Origin: Microbispora rosea subsp. aerata
Lineage (GTDB): Bacteria; Actinomycetota; Actinomycetes; Streptosporangiales; Streptosporangiaceae
Assembly (NCBI RefSeq): GCF_014647835.1
Contig: NZ_BMPY01000031.1
Span: forward strand, 21,344 to 85,343
Direction of reading: 5' to 3'
DNA length: 64,000 bases
Part shown: one piece after another, positions 57,794 through 64,000 of the stretch
How the letters are laid out: each line of letters starts with the position of its first letter
Position numbering within the stretch: position 1 is the stretch's first letter
The notes under the pieces: generated by a model
What the model was told of the DNA's origin: nothing
What the model saw: only the letters and a program-made list of their open reading frames with translations
Database searches by the model: none
Translations under genes and position numbers: made by a program

Positions 57794-59029
57794 ATGCCCG
57801 GTATGGAGAGTTCTGAACGGGCGGGACTGGTGCTACGTCCGTTCCGCGGCGTCCGTTACGCGGTGGACGATGTGGCCGCTGTCACCTCCCCGCCGTACGA
57901 TCTCGTCTCCCCGGACGATCTGCGCGAACTGCTCGGTCGTCATCCGAACAATGTGGTGCGCCTGATCCTTCCCGGCGTCAGCCACTACGGTGAGGCGAGC
58001 GCCGCGTTGAACGAATGGCTCTCCAACGGAGTGCTGACGGTCGACCCTCTGCCCGGCCTGTACGTGTACGAGCAGAGCGGGGTCGGCTTCCTGCAGCGAG
58101 GGCTGATCGGGGCCGTGGGGGTCGGGTCGGCCTCGATCCTTCCGCACGAGAACGTGCTGCCGGAGCCCGTCGCCGACCGGCTCGCCCTGATGCGGGCCAC
58201 GCAGGCCAACTTCGAGCCCATCTTCCTGCTCTATGAGGGCGGCGGCACCGCCTCCCGGCTCGTCGACGACGTGGCGACGCAGCGTTTCCCCCTCATGGAC
58301 GTCCGGACCCGTGAAGGAGTCCACCATCGGCTCTGGGCGGTGACCGATCCCCACGAGATCGAAGCCGTCGCGGCGGACCTGCGCGATCGCCAGGCACTGA
58401 TCGCCGACGGCCACCACCGCTACGCCACCTATGAGGCACTGCAGAAGGACCACGTCGGGCCCGGCCCCTGGGACTACGGCCTGGCGTACCTGGTCGACTC
58501 CACGGTCTATCCGCCCGACCTGCGGGCCATTCACCGCGTCATCCCGGGGCTGCCCCTGCAGGAGGCCGCCGCCCGGGCCAAGGGCGCCTGGCAGGTGCAC
58601 GAGTTTCCCCTGGTCGAGGACGCCCTCGCGGGGCTCGCCACGGCGAGCGGGCCCGCCTTCGTGCTCGCCGGCGAAGGCCCCGCCCATCTGCTGACGGATC
58701 CCGATCCGCTGCAGATCGAGCACGCCATGCCGGCCGGGCAGTCGCCGCGGTGGCGCATGCTCGACACCGCGATCCTCACGGTGTTCCTCCTGCCCAAGGT
58801 GTGGGGGATCGTGGACAGCGAGCAGTCGGTGAAGGTCGTGCACCACGACCCCCTCGCCGCCGTGGAGATGGCGCGCAAGTCCGGCGGGACGGCCGTGCTG
58901 CTGAACCCGCTGTCCACGCAGGACGTCCTCACCGTGGCCGAGCAGGGCGAGCGCGTGCCTCGCAAGTCGACGTCGTTCGGCCCGAAGCCGCGGACGGGCC
59001 TGGTCATGCGGACCTTCGCCACCGACTGA
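57794..59029 (+). CDS. DUF1015 family protein (HtpX-type annotation in some genomes not supported)
   Basis: 411 residues. Family marks: LRPFRGVRY, SPPYDLVSPDDLRELLGRHPNNVVRLILP, ILPHENVLP, FEPIFLLYEG, LIADGHHRYATYEAL and the C-terminal GTAVLLNPLSTQDVLTVAEQGERVPRKSTSFGPKPRTGLVM. Conserved in many bacteria and archaea; biochemical role unclear. Start ATG 57794 or 57803; neither has a good ribosome site, so the mRNA may be leaderless. The 3' end overlaps the opposite SSB-like gene by 26 bases. Confidence 0.87.
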   Translation: MPGMESSERAGLVLRPFRGVRYAVDDVAAVTSPPYDLVSPDDLRELLGRHPNNVVRLILPGVSHYGEASAALNEWLSNGVLTVDPLPGLYVYEQSGVGFLQRGLIGAVGVGSASILPHENVLPEPVADRLALMRATQANFEPIFLLYEGGGTASRLVDDVATQRFPLMDVRTREGVHHRLWAVTDPHEIEAVAADLRDRQALIADGHHRYATYEALQKDHVGPGPWDYGLAYLVDSTVYPPDLRAIHRVIPGLPLQEAAARAKGAWQVHEFPLVEDALAGLATASGPAFVLAGEGPAHLLTDPDPLQIEHAMPAGQSPRWRMLDTAILTVFLLPKVWGIVDSEQSVKVVHHDPLAAVEMARKSGGTAVLLNPLSTQDVLTVAEQGERVPRKSTSFGPKPRTGLVMRTFATD

Positions 59030-59750
59030 CCCACTGACCGATGGACTTCGCCGGGCCGGGGACGTCATGACCGCCACACGGCTGCTCCACGGGCTTCCCG
59101 GGCACAGCGTTGTTGTGACCACCGGACGCGGACGACCGGTCAACTGACTCCCTCGGGACGGCGTCGTGACCACCGGACGAGATCGCCGGAGTTGCGGTGG
59201 CCGGGTCGTGGGGAGAGCTTTCCGTTAGGTCGAGATGACGCGTCTTCGGAGACGCCTCGGCGGCACCGGCATCGTGGGCACGCGCGTCGTACACACCCGC
59301 TACGTGCGCAAGCGCATCAGAGGCACTGGCCTCGCCCGCAGTCGAATCATCCGTACAGGCGTCACCGGCACGCACGTCAGCAGTTTGAACGGCCTCGGCC
59401 GCGTCATCGACGCGGGGTGATCTCCTGCGCGACCTTGTGCGGGGCGCGGACGGCGCGATGCGGCGTGCCGTATGGACCTCGATCTCATAGCGGCTGGCCC
59501 CGCGCCACCAACGGCGGCGCAGCGCGCCGTGCACCTCGACCAGATCATCGAGTTTCCAGCCGGTGAGCATGTCACGCACGCCGTCGTCGAACGTCGCGCA
59601 CTCGATCGCGTCGGACCGTTGATGTCCCGGGCGGCCTCCCGGCCTGCGGACCGCGAGACGCCACTGCGTCAGCAGGGCTCCACTCGGCAGCTTCCGGTGC
59701 GTCGGCGCCATGGACAGCCGCCCGGCCAGCACCACCTCGTTGCGGTGCAT
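59004..59750 (-). CDS. Single-stranded DNA-binding protein paralogue with long repeat tail
   Basis: 248 residues; ATG at 59750 with AAGGAG seven bases upstream. Residues 1-100 form an OB fold: HRNEVVLAGRLSMAPTHRKLPSGALLTQWRLAVRR, IECATFDD, DDLVEVHGALRRRWWRG, YEIEVHTARRI. The C-terminal 145 residues are acidic/Ala-rich and then contain a threefold motif GGHDAVP / GGHNNAVP / GGHDVP. The usual SSB acidic tip (DDDIPF) is absent. Likely a secondary SSB, not the housekeeping one. It overlaps the end of the DUF1015 gene. Confidence 0.75.
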   Translation of the reverse strand: MHRNEVVLAGRLSMAPTHRKLPSGALLTQWRLAVRRPGGRPGHQRSDAIECATFDDGVRDMLTGWKLDDLVEVHGALRRRWWRGASRYEIEVHTARRIAPSAPRTRSRRRSPRVDDAAEAVQTADVRAGDACTDDSTAGEASASDALAHVAGVYDARAHDAGAAEASPKTRHLDLTESSPHDPATATPAISSGGHDAVPRESVDRSSASGGHNNAVPGKPVEQPCGGHDVPGPAKSIGQWVSRWRRSA

Positions 59751-59854
59751 GTGATCTCCTTTCTGCCACGGAGATCACTGTGCGTGACCAGCTTGGGGCG
59801 ACGAGGCCCTGAATGCCATTCTGGGGATATCGGTTCTAGTTTCAGGAGTGGCCT

Positions 59855-60781
59855 GTGGACAACGTGACCCCGCTCGGCGGAGACGTCTACGAGATCGACA
59901 CGCGGATGGCGGGCTATTCCGGCATCACCGCGGGCTACCTGATACTCAGCGACCGGCCCTGCCTCGTAGAAACGGGCACCTCGACCTCGGCGCCCGTGGT
60001 CAGGGACGCCCTGTCGTCCCTCGGGGTCGGGCCGGACGATCTCGCGACCGTCGTGGTCACGCACATCCACCTGGATCACGCCGGCGGTGTGGGAGACATC
60101 GCGAGGTACTACCCGTCCGCGGAGATCGTCGTCCACGAGAAGGGCGCCCGGCATCTCGCCGATCCGTCCCGGCTCATGGCGAGCGCCAAGAAGGTCTGGG
60201 GCGACAAGCTCGACGTGCTGTTCGGCACTCTGGCGCCCACCGACGCGGCCCGGATCAGGGCTCTTGGCGACACCGGGACGATCGACCTCGGCAACGGCCG
60301 CACCCTGGCTAGCCACTACTCCCCCGGACATGCCAAACATCACGTCGGCCTGCTGGACTCGCTCACCGGCGACCTGTACGTGGGCGACGCCGCCGGCGTG
60401 TACATGCCCGAGACCGGTGACCTGCGGCCCGCCACGCCGCCGCCGGACTTCGATCTCGACGTCGCCCTCGACTCGATCGCGCTGTTCGCGGCCCTCAAAC
60501 CGCAGCGGCTGCTGTTCAGCCACTACGGACCGGTGGAGGACGTTCCCGCGACCCTCGAACGGTCGGCGGAGGAGCTCCGGATCTGGGTGGACCTCACCAA
60601 GCGGGCCAGGGACGAGGGCCTCGACCTCGATCACGCCGTGGCGATGGTGCGGGACCGGACACGGGAGCGGTACGCCGCGCTGCGCGGCGACGACGCCATC
60701 GCCGAGCAGTTCGAGCTGCTGAGCGGCGCGCCGTCGAACGTCGCGGGCATCATTCACTGGCTGGACCGCACCCCGCGCTGA
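59855..60781 (+). CDS. MBL-fold metallo-hydrolase
   Basis: 308 residues, GTG at 59855 with AGGAG six bases upstream. THIHLDHAGGVGDIARYYPSAEIVVHEKG gives the HxHxDH zinc site; HYSPGHAKHHVGLLDSLTGDLYVGDAAGVY and LLFSHYGPVEDVP give later ligands. A C-terminal helical region of about 70 residues is typical of a ZnMc/RNase Z-like subgroup seen in actinobacteria and deinococci. Substrate unknown. Ends at the repeat and terminator block. Confidence 0.88.
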   Translation: MDNVTPLGGDVYEIDTRMAGYSGITAGYLILSDRPCLVETGTSTSAPVVRDALSSLGVGPDDLATVVVTHIHLDHAGGVGDIARYYPSAEIVVHEKGARHLADPSRLMASAKKVWGDKLDVLFGTLAPTDAARIRALGDTGTIDLGNGRTLASHYSPGHAKHHVGLLDSLTGDLYVGDAAGVYMPETGDLRPATPPPDFDLDVALDSIALFAALKPQRLLFSHYGPVEDVPATLERSAEELRIWVDLTKRARDEGLDLDHAVAMVRDRTRERYAALRGDDAIAEQFELLSGAPSNVAGIIHWLDRTPR

Positions 60782-60785
60782 CTCC

Positions 60786-60896
60786 CGAAGCAAGGCGTAC
60801 GGACGGCCCCGCAAGCATGGCTCGCGCAAGCAGAGCCTTCTGAAGCATAGCCACGAAAGCCGTGCCCCGGAAGCGCACCTGCCCGAAGCAGGGCTC
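60786..60896. repeat. Short GAAGCA-type repeats
   Basis: About seven copies of a motif close to (G/C)AAGCAnnGCC at 60787, 60812, 60827, 60842, 60856, 60869 and 60885, mostly 13-16 bp apart, between two convergent genes. The right part merges with the terminator stem. Confidence 0.55.
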
Positions 60897-60912
60897 CCGG
60901 GGCACGGCTTTC
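60855..60912. terminator. Bidirectional terminator with 16-bp perfect stem
   Basis: GAAAGCCGTGCCCCGG (60855-60870) and CCGGGGCACGGCTTTC (60897-60912) pair perfectly; the 26-base loop contains a nested CCTGC/GCAGG stem. Because the arms carry GAAA and TTTC ends, it can work for both the metallo-hydrolase (plus) and the 812-residue gene (minus). Confidence 0.85.
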
Positions 60913-60965
60913 CCGCCCGACGACCAAGCGGACGGGAGCCGCCGAGGCGGCGCCCGTCACGAAGG

Positions 60966-63404
60966 TCAGGGCCGGCGCTTCACCTGATCCTCCACGTCCT
61001 CCGGCTCGTCGAGCATGTCGCCGAAGTCCGGCTCGATGAACGCGGGGCCGTAGGACGGCGCGCTCTCCTTGGCGGAAGGCTTCTCGGCCTGATCCGCGTC
61101 ACGGGCCTCCCCTGCGGCCGGCGCCGAAGGGCCGTTCGCCACGGACGCCCCGCCGGCCGAGGACGCCGCCGCGGAGGGTTCGTCGCCCACGGAGTCGCCG
61201 TTCACGGAGTCGATGTCTGCGGAGTCGATGTCCGCCGAGCCCTCGTCCTCGTCGGAGACGTCGTCGCTCAGGCGGTCGCCGGGGAGGTCCGCCTGGTCCT
61301 CCTCGTCCTTGACCGCCTCCACGATCTCCCGGTCATTGTCCTCCTCGTCGCCGGGAAGGCCATCCTGGAGGCCGCCGTCCTCGTCGGAGTCGTCGTAGTC
61401 CTCCTCCAGGTCCTCGATGATCTCTCCGGTCAGCTCGGCGTAGCGCTCGGCCGCGTCGGTCTCGCCGTCCTCGTCGAACGCCATGGCACGGGCGAACCAG
61501 TCGGTCGCCGCCTCCAGGTGACCCGCGTCGGCCAGGGCGTCGGCGTACGCGAAGGCGAGTCGCGCCGACCACGGCTTCGGCTGGGGGTCGCGCAGCTCCG
61601 GAACACGCTGCAGGGTGATCACGGCCGCGTCGTGCTGGCCGAGGTCGCGACGGGCCCCGGACTCCACGATGGCGAGCTCGATCCTGCTGGCGCGGTTCAG
61701 CCGTTCCGCCTCCCGCGAGCGGACGAGGTCGAGCGCCCGCTCGGGCCGTCCGAGCCCGCGCTCGCAGTCCGCCATGATCGGCAGATACTCGTCCGAGCCG
61801 GTGATCCGCCTGGCGGCGCGAAGGTCGCTCAGCGCCTCGGCGTACTGACCCGCGTGGTAGGCGGCGATACCGGTCGCCTCACGGACCACGCCGATCCTCC
61901 CCGCGAAGCGGCGGGCCACCTTGGCGTGCTCGTACGCCTTCTCCGGCTCCTCCGCGCTCAGCGCACGGGCGGCCGCGACGAGGTGACTGGCCACGAGATC
62001 CGCCAGGTCGTTCGGCAACGAGCGAAGCTCCGCGCGTGCCTCCCGGTCCAGCTCGTCGGGCTTGATGTCGGGGTCCAGCGGAGGAATCGCCTCGCGCGTC
62101 TTCGGCGCGCCCGGCTTGCCGTAACGGCTGCGGCTTCCGCCCCGCTCGTCCCGGCTGAAGGGACGCGCCGCACCACGGTCGCCGCTGAACGGCCTGGACT
62201 CCTCGCGGCTGAACGGACGCGCCGTGCCGCGGTCGCCGCCGAACTGGCGGCGCGGCCGGTCGCCGGAGCCCGGCCCACGGCCGCGGAACGTCCGGGGCTC
62301 TTCCTCGCGGTCGCGGCCAGGGCGCCTTTCGTCACGGTCGCGGAAGGACCGGCCGGGCCCGTCCTCCGGCCCGCGACGCGGCCTGTCGCGGAACGCGTCC
62401 CGGTCACGGTAACGGTCGCCGCCGCTCGCGTCCTGCCTGTCCGCGTGCGGACGCCTGGGCCAGTCCTCACGGCCCCTGCCGTCCCGGCCGCCGAAGGTTC
62501 GATCATTGCCCCGGTCTCCGCTTCGGTCGTCGTACGGCCGCCGGGGACGGTCCGGACGCCCGTAGCCGCTTGCGCCTCTGTCGTCCCGGCCGTAACCGCG
62601 CTCCTGCTCGGATCGTCGCGCCGGACGGCCACCGATCCCGTCGCGGTCGTCGCGCTCGTACCGAGGGGCGAACGATCGGTCGTCACGGCCCTCGCGGGAG
62701 TCGCGCTCGCGGAAGCCGTACCTGCCGCCGAAGCCACCGCCTTGGCGCTGCGAGCGGTCTCCGTACCCGCCGCCTTCCCGCCGATCCGCGCGGCGCTCCC
62801 CGTACGGCCGGCTGCCACGGTCGTCCGAGCGGAACGGGCGGCCTTCTTCGCGGCCTCGGAATCCCTGTCCACCGCGGAAGTCGTCACGGTCCCCGTAGGA
62901 GCGGCGCGGCCGATCGGCGCGAGCGGCGTCCCGGTCCTGGTAGGAGCGCTCCTTGCGCCCCTCGAAACCGCCGCCGCGCGGCCGGTCGCCGCCGCGCTCG
63001 AAGCTCCGGCCCCCGTCGCGGTCGCGGTATCCGCCACGTTCGTCGGCGCCGTACGATCGACGGCCGCGGTCATCCCGGTCACGGTAGCCGCCACGCGTGT
63101 CACGATCCCCGTACGCGCGGGACTCCCTGTCGTCGCGGTCACGCGAACCGGACCGCCCGGCGGACGGCCCGCCCTGGTCGCGGTAGCCGCGCCTATCGGA
63201 ATGGAACGGGCGCTCGCCGCGGTCGCTCCGGAAGCCTTCTCGCCGCTCTTCCTCACGGCCGCCGTAGCCGCCGTTTCCTCCGTTACCGCGATATCCCCCG
63301 GCACGCTCGGGCCGGTTTCTGCTCTCTTCGCGGTTGTCTCCGCCACGGCCCGCGCCGTCGCGCCCGTCTTCTCTGTTCACTTCTGTCCTCTGTTGCTTGC
63401 TCAC
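60966..63404 (-). CDS. Large protein: Arg/Gly/Asp-rich disordered N-terminus, TPR core, acidic tail
   Basis: 812 residues, ATG at 63404 (SKQQRTEVNREDGRDGAGRGG). Residues 1-430 are disordered: repeated YRDRD, GGYRDRD, RPFS, RGG-like and (D/E)R pairs with many Tyr and Phe. Residues 440-660 form TPR-like helical repeats (EKAYEHAKVARRFAGRIGVVREATGIAAYHAGQYAEAL, RALDLVRSREAERLNRASRIELAIVESGARRDLG; abridged), and 660-812 a very acidic tail (EDLEEDYDDSDED). The N-terminus resembles RNA-binding, condensate-forming RGG proteins. Similar TPR proteins with shorter tails are known in Streptomyces; function unknown. It sits next to the rRNA operon. Confidence 0.8.
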   Translation of the reverse strand: MSKQQRTEVNREDGRDGAGRGGDNREESRNRPERAGGYRGNGGNGGYGGREEERREGFRSDRGERPFHSDRRGYRDQGGPSAGRSGSRDRDDRESRAYGDRDTRGGYRDRDDRGRRSYGADERGGYRDRDGGRSFERGGDRPRGGGFEGRKERSYQDRDAARADRPRRSYGDRDDFRGGQGFRGREEGRPFRSDDRGSRPYGERRADRREGGGYGDRSQRQGGGFGGRYGFRERDSREGRDDRSFAPRYERDDRDGIGGRPARRSEQERGYGRDDRGASGYGRPDRPRRPYDDRSGDRGNDRTFGGRDGRGREDWPRRPHADRQDASGGDRYRDRDAFRDRPRRGPEDGPGRSFRDRDERRPGRDREEEPRTFRGRGPGSGDRPRRQFGGDRGTARPFSREESRPFSGDRGAARPFSRDERGGSRSRYGKPGAPKTREAIPPLDPDIKPDELDREARAELRSLPNDLADLVASHLVAAARALSAEEPEKAYEHAKVARRFAGRIGVVREATGIAAYHAGQYAEALSDLRAARRITGSDEYLPIMADCERGLGRPERALDLVRSREAERLNRASRIELAIVESGARRDLGQHDAAVITLQRVPELRDPQPKPWSARLAFAYADALADAGHLEAATDWFARAMAFDEDGETDAAERYAELTGEIIEDLEEDYDDSDEDGGLQDGLPGDEEDNDREIVEAVKDEEDQADLPGDRLSDDVSDEDEGSADIDSADIDSVNGDSVGDEPSAAASSAGGASVANGPSAPAAGEARDADQAEKPSAKESAPSYGPAFIEPDFGDMLDEPEDVEDQVKRRP

Positions 63405-63695
63405 CGCGTCCGGTTCGCCGGCCGCAGGGCTCTGTCTTCCCGCTGTCCTGACTATTGGGGATCCGCCCCATACCCGGTGGGTTCCAGGGAAGACATGTCA
63501 TTTTCGCCACAGGGCCGCTGTGATCGCGTCCGCCGCAGCCTTCGCTTCTCGTCCGATGCGATGAAGGCCACCCGTGGTGGGGTGGCCAGGCACTGCCAGC
63601 CTAGCGCGCCGGCACCACCACCCGCGCATCGAAGAAAGCTACCGCTCTCTCCCGCGCGGGTGTTTCTCCTATCGAAGGAGGCCATAAATGCGGAA
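63405..63695. other. Region between rRNA operon end and the TPR gene
   Basis: No credible gene. It contains a second, weaker hairpin GGCCACCC/GGGTGGCC (63566-63573 and 63580-63587) that resembles the rRNA terminator and may be a backup, plus the promoter of the 812-residue gene near 63430-63500. Confidence 0.45.
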
Positions 63696-63719
63696 GGGCC
63701 ACCCCACAAGGGATGGCCC
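63696..63719 (-). terminator. rRNA operon terminator
   Basis: On the minus strand GGGCCAUCCC and GGGGUGGCCC pair over 10 bp (one G-U) around UUGU, followed by UUCCGCAUUUAU. It begins 17 bp after the 5S 3' end. Confidence 0.85.
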
Positions 63720-63736
63720 CACCACATTGAAAGATT

Positions 63737-63855
63737 GTCCGGCGGCGTCCTACTCTCCCACACCGTCCCCGATGCAGTACCATCGGCGCTGACAGGCTTA
63801 ACTTCCGGGTTCGGAATGTAACCGGGTGTTTCCCTGCCGCTATAACCGCCGAAAC
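63737..63855 (-). rRNA. rrf: 5S ribosomal RNA
   Basis: 119 bases, minus strand, beginning GUUUCGGCGGUUAUAGCGGC, with the conserved CCGAACCCGGAAGUUAAGCC and GGGAGAGUAGGACGCCGCC and ending CCGGAC. The 5' and 3' ends pair (GUUUCGGCGG with CCGCCGGAC). Last gene of the rRNA operon; ends fixed to within a few bases. Confidence 0.95.
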
Positions 63856-63920
63856 ACTTTGAAACAAACAACCAGCTGGTTGCTGTCTCTGACATCACAT
63901 AGTGAACGCGAGCACCTCAT

Positions 63921-64000
63921 GGTCAAGTCCTCGGCCTATTAGTACCGGTCAGCTCCACACATTACTGCGCTTCCACCTCCGGCCTATCAACCCCGTCATC
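63921..64000 (-). rRNA. rrl: 23S ribosomal RNA, 3' end (gene continues outside window)
   Basis: Minus strand; the reverse complement reads GGAAGCGCAGUAAUGUGUGG and GGUACUAAUAGGCCGAGGAC then UUGACCA, the standard 3' end of actinobacterial 23S rRNA. About 80 bases lie in the window. The 65-bp spacer to 5S holds no tRNA. Confidence 0.95.

Noticed and set aside
61518-63821. A 767-codon plus-strand frame
   Set aside because: It is antisense to the 812-residue gene and the start of the rRNA region; Ala/Val/Pro-rich shadow.

Overview
This is a very GC-rich actinobacterial chromosome segment. GTG and TTG starts are common, and mycothiol-dependent, WhiA, RbpA, OpcA and SteA/SteB-type genes are present. 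Gene content and order most resemble a filamentous actinomycete of the Streptosporangiales type; this placement is inference from content and was not tested by a search. Most of the window is conserved backbone carrying central carbon metabolism, DNA repair and cell-envelope genes. An accessory block lies at about 12.5-22.9 kb, and an rRNA operon runs off the right end.

Layout. 1-2.8 kb: a PrsW-like membrane protease (cut by the left edge) and a Tat-exported lipoprotein of the N,N-dimethylformamidase-beta type. 2.9-12.4 kb: heme O synthase, divergent from a pentose-phosphate operon tkt-tal-pgi-zwf-opcA-pgl that ends in a hairpin. 12.6-22.9 kb (accessory): a coiled-coil protein, a tandem YCII protein, a 5'-truncated and frameshifted Big_5/LamG/NucA-NucB nuclease gene followed by a DUF6461-like possible immunity gene, an ACT-GNAT acetyltransferase, an FAD oxidoreductase and a YtcJ-type amidohydrolase. 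23-34.3 kb, all minus: rbpA, secG, tpiA-pgk-gap, whiA, yvcK, rapZ, uvrC and a Rieske lipoprotein. 34.4-37.3 kb: uvrA. 37.5-40.3 kb, plus: a mycothiol-dependent isomerase-like gene, a metallo-hydrolase and a MenC/NSAR-type enolase-superfamily enzyme. 40.5-43.7 kb, minus: a small hypothetical gene, pssA and psd (phosphatidylethanolamine synthesis), and terC with a yybP-ykoY-type leader. 43.9-50.3 kb, minus: a GT4 glycosyltransferase, murJ, a MraY/WecA-like transferase, steB and steA. 50.9-57.7 kb: recN, nadK, tlyA, a small ORF, HAD and TPR genes, with an SCP2-domain gene on the opposite strand. 57.8-60.8 kb: a DUF1015 protein, an SSB paralogue and a second metallo-hydrolase. 61-63.4 kb: an 812-residue protein with an Arg/Gly/Asp-rich disordered N-terminus and TPRs. 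63.7-64 kb: 5S rRNA and the 3' end of 23S rRNA, minus strand.

How the genes fit together. The left half couples oxidative and non-oxidative pentose phosphate flow (zwf/opcA/pgl with tkt/tal/pgi) to lower glycolysis (gap-pgk-tpiA). The conserved rapZ-yvcK-whiA group links envelope-precursor and carbon-flux control to development. A DasR/GntR-like operator stands upstream of gap. The right half is rich in envelope functions: PE lipids, lipid-linked precursor transfer and flipping, and septum separation.

The strongest unusual signals are: (i) a terC leader with the conserved yybP-ykoY (manganese) elements, a -10 box at its 5' edge and an exact 9-bp anti-Shine-Dalgarno helix; (ii) the decaying secreted-nuclease gene with its DUF6461 neighbour, bounded by perfect hairpins; (iii) a 12-bp DasR-like site before gap; and (iv) several long intergenic stretches filled with degenerate short repeats.
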